DNA of 64,000 nucleotides from Buddleja alternifolia (lineage: Eukaryota; Streptophyta; Magnoliopsida; Lamiales; Scrophulariaceae). A program made the position numbers and the translations under genes. The stretch spans positions 34,144,814-34,208,813 of the forward strand of contig CM033392.1 of NCBI GenBank assembly GCA_019426215.1. The letters run 5' to 3'. Positions 47,561 to 60,330 of the stretch are shown here, piece after piece (position 1 is the stretch's first letter; each line of letters starts with the position of its first letter). Under the pieces are notes generated by a model that searched no databases, had not been told where the DNA came from, and worked only from the letters and a program-made list of their open reading frames with translations.

Positions 47561-47822
47561 CCCTAGTTAAAAGGACCGACCACCTATTACAGTTGTTCGA
47601 ACCGAACCACTATAATAGGCCAGACCTATTATAGAGGTTCGGTTCTAAACCGCTATAATAGGTCATTGGACCACATATTACAGCGGTTCGGAGATGAACC
47701 GCTGTAATAGGTTTCCTTTTACAGTGGTTCCCAATGAACTGCTGTTATAGGTACCTCCATTTAGTGGTTTTTGCAAAATCGCTGTAATAGGTACGTTGTA
47801 ATAGTGTATTTTTGTAGTAGTG
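47561..47822 (-). repeat. Terminal and subterminal repeats of CACTA F
   Basis: The last 14 bases are TTTTTGTAGTAGTG (the CACTACTACAAAAA end). Inward lie at least six direct and inverted variants of CCTATTACAGCGGTTC. In CACTA elements such repeats bind the element-encoded protein and are needed for excision. Confidence 0.85.
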
Positions 47823-50800
47823 TCATGACACTATTAAACTATTAGAGAGAGTTGGAACTCAGAAACTATCCATCCTACTAGATACTGGGACTACTCATAC
47901 TTTTATCGATCCAGGCACTGCTAAAAGACGCAAGTGTGAAGTGGTATATACAAATCCACTTATGGTGACAGTGGCAGATGGATGGACAATTGAACGTAGT
48001 TCAAGGTGCCCACAATTCAAATGGATTATGGGAAATCATCAGTTTCAGATCATTGTGAGAGTGTTACAGCTAGGGTGCTGTGACATGGTACTTGGAGTGG
48101 ATTTCATGAAGAAATTAATCCTTATAACTTTTGATTTTGAGGGACAAAAGATATCCTTCATCAGAGATGGCAAAACAATAACATTACAAGGGATCCAGCC
48201 AGAAGCTAGTATTAGAATGATGGATGGTAAACAGTTGATGAAATTAGTAAAAAAGGGGAGTGATGTAGTCTAGGGTTGCCTTTGTATGATTTCTGCAGTA
48301 GACACAGATCAAGAAATCAACAATTTGGCAGAACTAAAACCACTACTAGAAGAGTACCAAAGAATATTTGAGGAACCCAAGGGTCTACCTCCTCATAGAA
48401 GACATGATCACAGGATACCTCTTAAGGCAGGTGTGGAGCACTTTAAGCAAGCTCTATATAGGTATCCCTATTTGCAAAGGATGGAAATTGAGAAGTTGGC
48501 TAAAAAAATGATGGCCGGTGGTATTATACAGCCAAGTAATAGTCCATTCTCATTTCCTCTACTCTTAGTAAAGAAGAAAGATGGAACTTGGAGGTTCTGT
48601 ATAGATTTTAGAAAAGTCAATGAACTTACAGTTAAAGACAACTTACCTACAACACTAATTGATGACCTGTTGGACCAATTAGGAGGGGCGAGAGTGTTTT
48701 CTAACTTTTCTTGAGAGCTTGTTACCATCAAATAAGGATGGCACCAGAAGACATTCATAAAACCTTATTTGTGACCATGATAGGATTATATGAGTTCAAA
48801 GTGATGCCATTTGGCCTCACTAATGCTCCAGCTTCATTTCAAGCACTCATGAATATAATATTTCATAATCAACTAAGAGATTATGTTCTAGTATTTTATG
48901 ATGATATCTTCATCTATAGCAGTGACATTGATACACACAAAGTTCACCTAAGGGCAGTGTTTGAGAAACTAATGGATAATCAATTGTTTGCCAAAGAGTT
49001 GAAGTGTGCATTTGGCAAGACCTCTATTGAATATTTGAGCCATGTGATAAATTCTGAAGGGGTAGGAGCTGATCCAAGCAAGATAAAATGTATGACAAAG
49101 TGCCCTATACTAAAAACTCCAAAAGCCTTGAAAGGGTTTCTTGGCTTAGCTCGTTATTATAAAAAGTTCATCAGACATTATGGAGTTATAGATAAACCCT
49201 TAAATGATTTGACTAAGAAAGGACAATTTGGGTGGAATGAAGAAGCTGATAGGGCCTTTCATCAACTCAAGGAGGCCATGGTTACTGTTCCAGTGCTTCA
49301 ATTGCTTGATTTTGCAAAGCCTTTCATAATGGAGACAGATGCATGCTATTCTAGTCTAGGAGTTGTGTTAACTCAGGACAAGCACCCTATTGCTTTCCTG
49401 AGTAAAGCTTTGAGTTCCAAAAATCTGGGGTTATCTGTGCATGAAAAATAATTCTTGGCTATATTGTTAGTAATTAACAAAAGAAGAGCCTATCCACTAC
49501 ATGGCCAGTTTACCATACGAACTGATCAATGCAGCTTGAAATACTTGTTAGAGCATAAGATTTCTACTCCCCTCCAGTAGAGATTACTACTCTCCTCCAG
49601 CATAAGTATATTACCAAATTATAGGAGTTTGACTATAAGATTGAATATAAGAAGGGGTGTGAGACTAGAGTGGCAGATGCACTTTCTATAAGAGAAAATG
49701 GTGGTACTTTGAATGCTTTGACTGTGATCCAACCTATGCTGATAGAAGAAACGGGAGAGAGCTATGTTGGAGATGAGTTATCTTAAGAGTTGATTGTTGG
49801 ATGCACTCTCACTCCTTACAATATGCCTGAATTCACTTATCTCAATGGATTTATGTGGGGTCAAACACTGAATTAAGACTAAAAGTGATCACCCTATTCC
49901 ATGAATCCAGTGTTGGAAGGCATAATGGGCTGCAAGGAACTTATATGAGAGTCCAGACCACTTTTGTCTGGCCTAAGATAAAACAACTCATTCACCTGGT
50001 GGTCTCTCAATGCTATATCTGTCAGATTTCAAGTAATGAAAACACTGCTCCTGCTGGCCTCTTGCAACCCCTTCCAGTACCACTCAAAGCTAGGTTCCAT
50101 ATTACTATGGATTTTATAGAGCAACTCCCATTATCTGATCACAAGAATACCATTTGTGTAATTGTCTATAGATTTACAAAATATAGCCATTTTATTGCCC
50201 TTAACCATCCCTACTCCGCTTTCCCTCTAGCTCACATCTTTATAGATACCATTTACAAGTTGCATGGTTTACCTGCGTCCATTGTCTCTAACAGAGACAG
50301 TATCTTTACTAGAAAGTTTTGGAAGGATCTCTTTACACTAATGAGAGTGACTCAATGTCTTAGCACTACCTATCACCCTCAAAGTGATGGCCAAACCGAA
50401 ATAGTGAATCAATGTCTGGAATCATTTCTAAGGTGTATGTGTGGGAATTTTCCAACAAAAATGGGCTAAATGGCTATCACTTGCTGAGTGGAGGCACAAC
50501 ACTACTTTTCATACCACTATTGGCTTGACCCCATTTGAGGCCTTGTATGGTTATAACCCCCCCCCCCCCCAAGCTAGGTATTGGCCCCTATCTCTCTTCA
50601 ACTGTCAACGGGGTGGAGAAATTAATTCAGGAAAGGGTGCACATAGCTCAGCATATTCCGCAGCAGCTCACCAAAGCTCAAACCCAAATGAAATTCTATG
50701 TAGATAGACATAGGAGTGAGAGATCTTTCCAGCCTGGTGACCTAGTATATTTGAAGTTAAAACAATATAAACAGTTATCTCTACATAAGAGCCAAGTCTG

Positions 50801-51140
50801 GAAGATGTCACCTAAGTTTGCAAGTCCTTTTCCTTTATTGGAGTGTGTAGGGCCAATAGCTTACAAATTACAGCATCTTACAAGTTCTAAAGTGCACCCA
50901 ATCTTCCATGTTTCACTTCTTGAAAAGAGAATGGGATCTCACCAGTTAGTTTTACCTATTCTACCTGTGATGAATGATGAAAGCTCTTTATTCTCAAACT
51001 TGTCAAGATACTAGCCCCTCGATTAATCAAACGCAATACTTCTGGCATTCCTGAGTATTGATCCAATGGGCACACCTACCATGTGAAGAAGCCACCTGGG
51101 AGGATTGGTCATTAATAACACAACAATATCCACAAATTTA
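47823..51140 (+). pseudogene. Gypsy pol of element H, degenerate
   Basis: Protease LLDTGTTHTFID near 47874. Reverse transcriptase: RFCIDFRKVNELTVKDNLP near 48595 and FYDDIFIYSS near 48895, with a stop at 48712. RNase H is near 49320 (ETDACYSSLGVVLTQ). Stops occur at 48271 and 49449, and several at 49570-49780. Integrase zinc region at 49900-50030, core MDFIEQLP near 50107, and HPQSDGQTEIVNQ near 50380. Frames shift near 50460 and at a C run (50559-50570). After the integrase C-terminal part, codons near 51064-51115 read QWAHLPCEEATWEDWS, the end of a chromodomain. This suggests a chromovirus that targeted methylated histone tails. Not functional. Confidence 0.85.
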
Positions 51141-51159
51141 GTCTTAGGGTCAAAACTTA

Positions 51160-51176
51160 ATGGAGGAGGGGAGTAA
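51160..51176 (+). other. Polypurine tract of element H
   Basis: ATGGAGGAGGGGAGTAA lies directly before the LTR start TGTTATGAATGC. Confidence 0.75.
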
Positions 51177-51264
51177 TGTTATGAATGCAGCAATGTGTGG
51201 TGAAAAGAGTGAAAATAAAGCTAAGGCAGGGAACAAACGTGCTGGGGTTGGAATAAGATGCATT
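51177..51264 (+). repeat. 3' LTR stub of element H (first 88 bp)
   Basis: Starts TGTTATGAATGCAGCAATG and is interrupted by the Copia B LTR at 51265. The rest of this LTR does not appear on the far side of B, where the LTR of B itself is truncated at 63590. Confidence 0.8.
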
Positions 51265-52747
51265 TGTTGGGTTTCGTTCGAAAAAGCATAAACGCAGCGG
51301 AAGGGATTTCAAAAATTAAAAACGAAAACCCAATTGGTACTCTAATTCGCATAATTGAATCTAAAAACGTATAACGAATAAAACTTACTCGTTAATATGA
51401 ATATGATGATGCAGAAAAACTTCTTCTTCTCCAAACTCGACATATTGAAGCTTCCAAATCTTCAATCCTTTGGTTTGACTCTTCTAACTTGAACTTGATC
51501 CGAACAACGAAAATACGTCGTCTCTAAATCGTCACGCATGGATCAACAAACGAAAAATTCCCTTTCTTCTTTCTCTATGGTCAACGGCTAGGTATAGAGG
51601 AGGGGAGGAATACTTTTCTTTCTTTTGAGAGTTATGAGAGTTGTGTATTCTTCTTCTTTTTCTTGTTCTAAGTCAAAGAGTGCTTATATACCTCATGACT
51701 TACAGAACAAGTCAAAACAAAAGAGCCCTAATATAGGGCCTCTCATTGATGCCACATTGAGGCCTAGTAGGCGTCCAATTGGACTCCTTAGTTAGCCCCG
51801 GGATTTATTTTGTTTAATTAATTTCTTATTCCAATTAATAATTTATTATATCCAATAAATAAATTAAATAACCAAATTAATTACATAAATTAATTCATTA
51901 ATATATTTCACAAGGAGATTAATTAATAATTATTATCATTATAATTAATTATTTCATCTAATGAATAATTAATTATTTAAGTTATCCAATAAATTAAAAT
52001 TCCCAGAAGAAATAATAGAAATTCCTTTTTCTTCATTTTTCTTTGTCAATCCTTTAGCGCGACTCTTTAGGTTCGTTTCGTTTGGCAATGAGAGGAAACC
52101 AAAGGAAGTGGGTAACACCTAGCCAGTCACGTGGCCCACTTCGTAACCCAAACGAAAACGAATGATAGGATCATTCCGAAACCTTCCAATCGTAAATACT
52201 GTATATGTATAAACCCTTCGTTCATGTTCCTCGGTCAAGTGAGAGTCATGGTTTTGTCAAACTCACTGGACATGACAAAACATTTACATATACCTATTAC
52301 GCATAAGCAGCTCCGTCATTGACAGTCACAGAGTGGAAACCCATGTAATAGAATAGATGCGAGTCGTGTTCGAACATATCAGTTCCACTGACGTGTCTAC
52401 AATCTTAATCTCCTACCATCCCATGATACCAGACAGGCACTCCCATGTCGGAGCTAAGATTGTACAAGTATTCGAAGTCTCTATTTGTCCATTAAAGACT
52501 TCATATTACTTGCGAACTTATTTTAGTTATCATGATCGATCTCTCTAGTGCCAATCTTCCTATCCCATAGGAAGTAGAGGGATCGCACTGAAAACATGGA
52601 CAAAACATTTTACACAACTTATAGATGCAGATAAGAATTAAGTGAAAACTCAATAATGCCTTTTATTTAAGAAGATTTTAAGTTCCATACAAGATATACG
52701 CCCTATGCATTCTATCCTCTATGGCATTTGAGGGCATAATCCTAACA
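51265..52747 (-). repeat. 3' LTR of Copia copy B (1483 bp, internal deletion)
   Basis: Terminal TGTTAGG and CCCAACA as in copy A. By alignment by eye it lacks about 290 bp present in the copy A LTR (about 5290-5590) and in the 5' LTR of B itself (about 62845-63155). The joint is near 52277, next to CATATACC. The reverse-strand TATA box is near 51685. Confidence 0.9.
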
Positions 52748-52762
52748 ATCTCCCACTTGCAC

Positions 52763-55700
52763 TCAATGCCACTCATTATGGTATCTAATACCCATCCTTT
52801 CCAGGTGTCGGTCCAAAATAGCCTGAGGTAGTGGTTTGGTGAACGGGTCAGCTATAGTGTCAGTTGAGGCTATTTTCTGCACTGCTATCTCTCCTCTGCC
52901 AACGATCTCCTTGATGATGTGAAATCTTCTCTCAATACATTTTGACTTGTTATGAGACCTCGGTTCCTTGGCTTGCACTATCGCTCCATTGTTATCACAA
53001 TAAAGTGGCAACGAGAGCTGAGCACTAGGGACCGTTCCAAGTTCTCCAAGAAACTTCCTCATCCAAACAGATTCTTTCGCTGCCTCTGAGGCTGCTACAT
53101 ACTCTACTTTAGTGGTGGAATCAGCGGTTGTGCTTTGCTTGGAGCTCTTCCAAGACACCGCTCCACCATTGAGAGTAAAAACAAACACTGAAGTGGATTT
53201 TCGGTCATCAACATCAGACTGAAAGTATGAATCAGAATAACCTTCCATCTTCAGGTCTCCATCTCCATAGATGAGAATCATATCCTTAGTTCTTTTCAGA
53301 TAATTTAGGATATTCTTCACAGCTATCCAATGTTCCTTTCCCGGGTTTACCTGAAATCAACTCACCAATCTCACAACATAGGCAATGTCAAGTCTAGTAC
53401 ACAACATTACATACATCAGGCTACCAACTACAGAAGCATAGGGTACATTACTCATCTCTTGTCTATCTTCCTCACTTTGAGGACACATAGACTTGGATAA
53501 GTGTACTCCATGCCTCATGGGAAGAAACCCTTTCTTAGAGTTGTCCATCCTAAACCTCTTTAGGACCTTTTCTAAGTAAAGGGCTTGAGAGAGGCCTATC
53601 ATTCTATTCGTTCTATCCCTGTAGATACGAATTCCTAGAATGTATGTGGTTTCTCCCAAGTCTTTCATGGAAAACGTACTCGAAAGCCATTTCTTGATAG
53701 TGGTGAGCATTCCTACGTCATTTCTTATAAGTAGAATGTCATCCACATATAGTACTAAGAATGAGAGTTTGCTCCCACTAGTCTTCTTGTAGACACATGA
53801 TTCATCTTTGTTCTTGATGAAGCCATATCCTTTAACTTTTTCATCAAAACGGAGATTCCAGCTTCTAGATGCTTGCTTAAGACCGTAAATGGACCTCTTA
53901 AGTTTACATACTTTATGGATATCGGACTCGGACACAAAACCCTTTGGCTGTTCCATATAGATATCCTCCTCGAGGAATCTATTTAGAAAGGCCATTTTGA
54001 CATCCATTTGCCATATCTCATAATCTAAGTATGCAACTATGGATAGCAGAATTCGTATGGACTTTATCATAGCCATGGGCGAAAAGGTTTCTTGATAGTC
54101 AATTCCTTCTCTTTGACTATACCCTTTCGCTACGAGCCTGACTTTAAAGGTGTCAACCTTGCCATCGCTACCTATCTTTCTTTTGTAGATCCACTTACAT
54201 CCTATACGTTTTATACCTTTAGGATGATCTACTAAAGTCCAGACATGGTTCAATTGCATAAAGTCCATTTCTGTTTCCATGGCTTCTCGCCATCTTGAAG
54301 CGTCGACATCCTCCATCGCTTGATCATAGGTACAAGGATCATCTTCATGACCTTCTTGTACTACACTGTGAAGCTCTCGCTCCTCCTGCAGTAGATACCC
54401 ATACCTCTCTGGTTCATGCGGTATTCTACCAGATCTACGTGGTGGTTGTGCTACTATGGGTTCAGGCCTCGGTTCTTGAACATATGTATTTGAGGGAGTT
54501 TCATTTTGTTCTTCTAGAACAATTTTCCTACCTTTACCCCCTTCCAAGATGAACTCATCCTCAAGGAAGTGAGCTTGTAGGGCCACAATGATTCTTTGAT
54601 CATCATGCAGGTAAAAGAAGAATCTCATGGAATCTTCAGGATAACCAATGAAATGTCCCATTATGGATCTTGCCTCCAATTTCTCCACTTTAGTCTTCTT
54701 GACGTAAGCAGAGCATCCCCAAATCTTAGTATGATTAAGACTCAGTTTTCTATTATTCCACATCTCATGCGGAGTTTTAGGAACGGAGTTGGAGGAACAT
54801 CTGTTCAAAACATGAGCAGTGGTAAGGAGCGCGTATCCCCACAACTAAATGGGTAAATCAGTGTAACTAAGCATGGAACAAACCATGTCCAACACTGTTT
54901 GATTCCTTCGCTCAGCTACTCTATTCAGTTGAGGAGTTGCTGGTGGTGTTAGTTGTAACATTATTCCTTATTGTCTTAGGAATTCATCAAACTCGGCACT
55001 CATATATTCTCCTGCACGATCCGATCGTAGAGTTTTTATATTTTGCCCAGCTTGATTTTATACTAAGGCCTTGAACTCTTTGAATCTTTCAAAGGATTCA
55101 GACTTTTGATTCATCAGATACACCAAATCTTGAATGATCGTCAGTGAAAGTGACGAAGTAGTAGAAACCTCCACGAGCCATTTCTCCAAAAGGTCCGCAG
55201 ACGTCGGTATGCACTAATCCTAAGACTTGTGTAGCCCTTTCAAAAGTCCCTGTAAAGGGGGATCTAGCCATCTTTCCTAAGAGACATGATTCACATTTAG
55301 GAATAGGGTCCAACCCTAGTGAACTTGAAAGCCCATCTTTTTCCATTTTGTGGATCTTGTGCTCTCCGGCATGGCCTAGTCTAAGATGCCACTTGAGTCT
55401 TAAGTTAGTTTCTTGCCTACCACATTTGGGTGTTACAACATTAACATCGGATGAATTACAAACATTTAAATAATACAAACCATTAACTAAACATGCATTG
55501 CCAACTAATTTATTTCCATAATAAATGTCGCAATTTAATTTAGAAAAACGGAATGTATATCCAATCTTAACTAAGATAGGAATAGATACAATGTTTTTAA
55601 GCCCCTTGGACAAAAACCAAAACATTATCTAAAAATAGTAAATGTCCAGAATTCAAATAAAGAGAAGTAGATCCGATCCTAGTAGCTGCGATGCTTTCCC

Positions 55701-56566
55701 CGCTGCCTACTTTGATCATCACTTCTTCTCGGCCTAGCTTTCTACTTCTCTGTAGATCCTAATCCAAACAACAAACATGGGCACTAGCCCCTGAGTCCAG
55801 AATCCACGAAATAGAAAATACGGTCATAGAATAGTTAGTTTCAAAAAGTAATAGTTCGGACCTTGGGCGCCTTTGCCTAATTTGGGACAATTTCTCTTCC
55901 AGTGGCCAAGCTCACCGCACTCGAGACATCTATCCGTTTTCTTAGGTCCTTTGCTCTTATGGCCATGTCCTAACTTCTTTGAAGAGCTTGTTCGATTTCA
56001 AGCTTCTTAGTCAGCCTAGCTACTGAACAATCGATATCAAAGATATCAAAGTTCATGACGAAGTAGTAGAAGGAGTCAGGGAGCGATTGTAAGATGAGAT
56101 CAACTTGAAGATGAATATCCATATAGAAATGCATTGACCGAAGTCTTTCCATTAGGGTCATCATCGTGAGAACATGGTCTCCCACATTCTCTTCCTCTCT
56201 CATCCTCGCTCTGAAGAGTTCTTTTGATATAAAATATCTTACGGTCCTACCGTGCTCTCCAAATATTTCTTCCAGGTGAAGAATTATGTTCCTTGCATTG
56301 CTCATTATGTCAGGTGAACTTTGAAGCTCACTACACATTGAGCAAAGAATGTATCCTCTAGCTTTATAATTGTCACAAGTCCAATTAAAGTGAGCCAGTT
56401 GAACCTCTTCATCCTCATTCCTCTCAGGAATTACAAGACGATTTGTTTCCAACACATATTCAATCGACTCTTCACTCAAGACATTCCTTCAAATCGCGAG
56501 CCATTGTATATAGTTTGGACCAGTTAGAACATTTCTTTCGAGTAATTTCATAAGTTGGTTTGTCAT
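52763..56566 (-). pseudogene. Copia gag-pol polyprotein, copy B, degenerate
   Basis: Minus-strand ATG at 56566 (MTNQLMKLLERN). Gag with SKELFRARMREEENVGDHVL (about 56220-56170). Relative to copy A about 120 bp are missing near 55980, just before the zinc knuckle (CLECGELGHWKRNC, 55930-55890). GAG-pre-integrase at 55420-55270. The integrase core is broken around 55100-54850. The frame at 54844-53357 covers the integrase C-terminus and reverse transcriptase (YVDDILLIRNDVG near 53745), ending in a TGA where copy A has CAA. RNase H lies at 53320-52763 (YSDSYFQSDVDDRKST, DNNGAIVQAKE). More of the reverse transcriptase frame is open than in copy A, but the protein is not intact. Confidence 0.88.
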
Positions 56567-58631
56567 ATTTGAGAGAGATAAACGAGAAAATAACTGCAGA
56601 AATAAATCAGATTTATTAGATTACTTGTTTTGACTTGACCAAGAAAAATTAAGGACTCAAAATATATCTTGGCTCCCACTGCATTTTTCGAATCCCACAG
56701 ACCCATGTGAAAATCGGGAATCATCATTGGCATCGATTCCACAGCAGGTATTGAGGTCCTCAATTAATTAAATAGGTTGCAACCTAACCGGTTTCTGACC
56801 CATTAATTATTTGAAGTGATATCTAATATCATTTTATCCAATAAATGTTTCAATACGTTTCCCCATAGTTCACCAAACCGCAACCCATTCGATTTCTAGG
56901 TTCGTGAACTACTCGAGTTTATCCAACTAACTCCTATAATCTAGCGTTTGAATTTCACCTTGCAACCGAACAGGTTTCTGGGGTGAAATATGTTTCGATT
57001 AAGGCATTTGCATGCACTTTATAAAATTTTAAATTATTTCTAAATGTATAACCCCCATAACTGGGAAGCATTACACCTTTATAGTAATTCTAATTTTAGA
57101 AAGCTTAGGGGAGGGTGAGGATGTCAAACATCCTTTTCTAACTTGGTATAATTTATTTGGGAGAATTTAATTCGTCAAAAGATTTTGGTCTTACTTTGCA
57201 CATTATTCAATTTATATAGTGCTTTATCTATATTGATCATGCATAAAAATACTATTAATAATCATGCCTGTCAATATAAATAAACATAAAATTTAAATAA
57301 ATGAATAAATAAATTCATCACTTGATCATGGACTTTTGCTAGAGGGCCCGAGCCAATGGGCCACCACAAAAGGCATATATTAAACCTATTAAACATTCAT
57401 GGGCCTTTTGACTTTATCAACTTTGAACTATTTTATCTCGATTCCTAAAACGACTCATGCATTAATTCTAAGAATATAATAAATAGCTTTAAATTTGATA
57501 ACCGATAAAATTAAAGGTAAAATATATAATCTTAAGTCCATGATTAGTGTTTTAATCACAAAAGACATGCTCGCATCAATTAATACATGCTCGCAACATT
57601 TAATACATGCTCGCAATATTAAAGCACTTATGTTGATTATTAAAATTTTTAGTCCAACTAAAAAAGTCCTTTATAAAATTTCTTATGATTTCACATATTC
57701 ACTATTTCAATTAAAATCATTCTAGTCCAACTAGATGACTTGGATGTACGAAATTAAGAATTAAGTGCATCTACCTTTAATTAAAATAATATGAACACAT
57801 AAAATATGGAATTCTATATTTTATTTTATTATGATTTAAAGCCATCAAAAATTGGAAATACTTTTATTTGATCAAAGAATTAATTATTAATCTCTAAGAA
57901 GAATAATTTATATTCCTTATTCAAAATAAAGTAATTTCCAAGTCGAGGAAAAAATAATAATATTTAAGCCATAAATCAATTATTAATCTCCAAGAAAAAT
58001 AATTAATTAGTTCTAATTAAATATTATATTCCAATAAATCTCATTGGACTCATCAAACCCAAGTCACCATCCTTTTGGTCCACTTGGATTCAATTTAATT
58101 GGGCTCAAAATAATTTATTAGATTAAGTCCAAACTAATTATCAAATCAAAATTGGATAATTTTCAATTGGCTTGATTTAAATTATTCGGGTCATCATCCT
58201 TTTGATCCACCCAATTAATTAAAATCACCCAAAATTCAAAAAATAATTTAGACCCAAACATAGCCTATTTTACGACACGAATCCATGACCCGGATCAACG
58301 AATTGGGTATCCAAACCCACGACCCGCCGGGCCACAGTCATGACCAGCCGGGCCGTGACTTGGCAGGGCCGGGCCGTTAGCTAATCAGCGCGCGCAGCTG
58401 TGCGCACACTGTTCACATGTGAACAGTGTGGGCGCCCTGCTATGTTCGTTTTTCTCGGGGCTTTCGATTTTCAATATCATCAAATATCCCCAGATTTACA
58501 ATAACTAAAAATAAAAAAACTAGGCAAAAAACCATAAAACGCATTTAAGAAAAACATACAAACATGCTTTAAAAACACATAACATGCAATTCTTAAATCA
58601 CGTAAACAAGATCAAATATGCAAATCAGAGA
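56567..58631 (-). other. Long untranslated leader of Copia copy B
   Basis: About 2.1 kb between primer site and gag ATG with no ORF. It contains a GC-rich CCGGGCC-type cluster (58320-58380) and AT-rich DNA elsewhere. Just before gag it ends in TTTATTTCTGCAG (about 56590 on the minus strand), a splice-acceptor-like sequence also present in copy A. Confidence 0.6.
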
Positions 58632-58647
58632 TTGGCTCTGATACCAC
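58632..58647 (-). other. Primer-binding site of Copia copy B
   Basis: Minus strand GTGGTATCAGAGCCAA follows the LTR end CCCAACA; complementary to initiator Met-tRNA. Confidence 0.9.
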
Positions 58648-58853
58648 TGTTGGGTTTCGTTAGGAAAAGCATAAACGTAGTGGAAGGGATTTCAAAAATT
58701 AAAAATGAAAACCCAATTGGTACTCTAACTCGTTAATATGAATATGATGATGCAGAAAAACTTCTTCTTCTCCAAACTCGAAATATTGAAGCTTCAAAAT
58801 CTTCAATTCTTTGGTTTGATTCTTCAAATTTGAACGGAGGGTCCCATTGGTGT

Positions 58854-58925
58854 GCATCCATTAGGAATTGAACCTACGAATTCGCCAATTATGAGTTGGG
58901 CCTTTAACCATTCAGCCATGGATGC
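58854..58925 (-). pseudogene. trnI-CAU: Plastid-derived trnI-CAU copy in nuclear DNA
   Basis: The acceptor stem GCATCC pairs with GGATGC. The anticodon-loop region CAACTCATAATTGG and the T-arm GTAGGTTCAATTCC are present. It is missing a base in the CGCCC stretch before the anticodon arm and has a change in the acceptor-side end (CTAATGGATGC). In plastids this CAU tRNA is modified to read AUA; here, within a nuclear LTR, it should be inactive. Confidence 0.85.
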
Positions 58926-58937
58926 TTAGAGGGGATC

Positions 58938-58995
58938 CTCGAACTAATGACTTCCACCACATCAAGGTGACACTCTACCGCTGAGTTATATCCCT
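58938..58995 (-). pseudogene. trnV-GAC: Plastid-derived trnV-GAC fragment, 3' end missing
   Basis: 5' part AGGGATATAACTCAGCGG, anticodon region CACCTTGATGTGG (one change from plastid GACGTGG) and the start of the T-arm AGTTCGAG. The last ~16 nt including the acceptor 3' strand are lost at the joint with the trnI piece. Confidence 0.8.
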
Positions 58996-59726
58996 TCCTT
59001 GCCCCCATCGAGAAATAGAATTGACTCTTGATTCGAAAAATGAAAAATACGTCGTCTCTAAATCGTCACGCACGGATCAACAAACAAAAAATCCCCTTTC
59101 TTCTTTCTCTATGGTCGATGACTAGGTATAGAGGAGGGGAGGAATATTTTTCTTTCTTTTGAGAGTTATAAGAGTTGTGTATTCTTCTTCTTTCTCTTAT
59201 TCTAAGTCAAAGAGTCCTTATATACCTCATGACTTCTTGAACAAGTCAAAACAAAAGAGCCCTAATATGGGGCCTCTCAAAGACGCCACATTGAGGCCTA
59301 GTAAGCGTCAAATTGGACTCCTTATTTAGACCCGGGATTTGTTTTTTCTAATTAATTTCTTATATCAATTAATAATTTATTATATCCAATAAATAAATAA
59401 ATAAATTAGATAAATTAATTCATTAATATATTTCACAAGGAAATTAATTAATAATTAATCTTATCATTATAATTAATTATTTCATCTAATGAATAATTAA
59501 TTATTTAACTTATCCAGTAAATTAAAACTCCCAGAAGAAACAAGAGAAATTCATTTTTCTTTGTCAATCCTTTAGCGCGACTCTTTAGGTTCGTTTCGTT
59601 TGACAATGAGAGAAAATCAAAGGAAGTGGGTAACACCTAGTCAGTCACGTGGCCCACTTCATAACCCAAACGAAAATGAATGGTAGGATCATTCTGAAAC
59701 CTTCCAATCGTAAATACCGTATATGT

Positions 59727-59729
59727 ATA
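59727..59729. other. Target duplication ATA, left of CACTA K
   Basis: Matched by ATA at 62792-62794. A 3-bp duplication is diagnostic of CACTA insertion. Confidence 0.85.
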
Positions 59730-60292
59730 CACTACTACAAAAAGAGCCTATTACAGCGCCCCAATTACAATGGTTTTTCAAAAAACCGCTGAACGGAGGG
59801 GGCTATTACAGCGGTTCGTGAAAGAACCGCTGTAATAGGTAATACGCGACACCTATTATAGCGGTTCATTCATGAACCGCTGTAATAGTTGCCAGGCCTA
59901 TTACAGCGGTTCACTACTGAACCGCTGTAAAAGGCAGCTAAAAAAATAAAATAAATAAATTTAAACCTACTACAGGGGTTGTTAAAAAAACCGCTGTAAT
60001 AGGGTATACCTATTACAGGGGTTTTTAAAAAAACCGCTGTAATAGGCCATGTACGAAAAAATTTGAAATATTTTTATCTTCCCGCTTCTCTCTCCCACTC
60101 TCAAAATTTAAAACCCATTTCAGCTTCTATCTCTCTCTATTCTCGGTCTCTCTCTCTCTCTCTCGATCCCTCCCTCCCCAAAAAAGCTCGACATCACCAC
60201 CACTTACCGGCGCCACCGCCACCACCACTTACCGCCGCCGCCGCCGCCACCACCACGACGATAGTAAGCTTCTTCTCTTTCTCTCTTCTTCC

Positions 60293-60330
<38 letters not shown>

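Larger units (their letters stand above)
29560..47822 (-). mobile_element. CACTA (En/Spm) DNA transposon F, split by Athila element G
   Basis: The upper end at 47822 reads, on the minus strand, CACTACTACAAAAA followed by inverted copies of CCTATTACAGCGGTT-type subterminal repeats (about 47560-47822). Inside are a TNP2-type transposase gene (46343 down to 43955, then 31044 to 30355) and a second ORF (30025-29687). The opposite terminus is not recognisable; it is probably lost near 29.5 kb. The 3-bp TSD therefore cannot be checked. The upper flank starts TCA, inside the pol region of Gypsy H, so F inserted into H. Confidence 0.85.
47823..51264 (+). mobile_element. Chromovirus-like Ty3/Gypsy element H, 5' part displaced, 3' LTR cut by Copia B
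   Basis: Begins abruptly at the CACTA F end inside the protease region, then reverse transcriptase, RNase H, integrase, a chromodomain-like remnant, a polypurine tract (51160-51176) and the first 88 bp of the 3' LTR. Its LTR matches 12969-13370, so the 5' end may lie there, separated by nested insertions. All genes are damaged. Confidence 0.75.
58836..59026 (-). other. Nuclear insertion of plastid DNA (chimeric NUPT)
   Basis: 191 bp absent from the other LTR copies. On the minus strand it reads plastid sequence upstream of trnV-GAC, most of trnV-GAC, a short joint (GGATCCCC), then all of trnI-CAU plus a few flanking bases. In plastid genomes these two genes lie many kilobases apart in the inverted repeat, so the insert joins two separate pieces. 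Recognition is from memory of the plastid tRNA sequences. Confidence 0.85.

Noticed and set aside
52131..52548. Short ORFs in Copia LTRs (also at 5026-5241 and 63207-63422)
   Set aside because: The same LTR segment in different copies; conserved because the LTRs are homologous, not because they code.
58854..58995. Functional tRNA genes
   Set aside because: Both match plastid tRNAs, one lacks its 3' end, the other has a lost base, and both lie in a nuclear LTR flanked by Copia sequence; a plastid insertion explains them.
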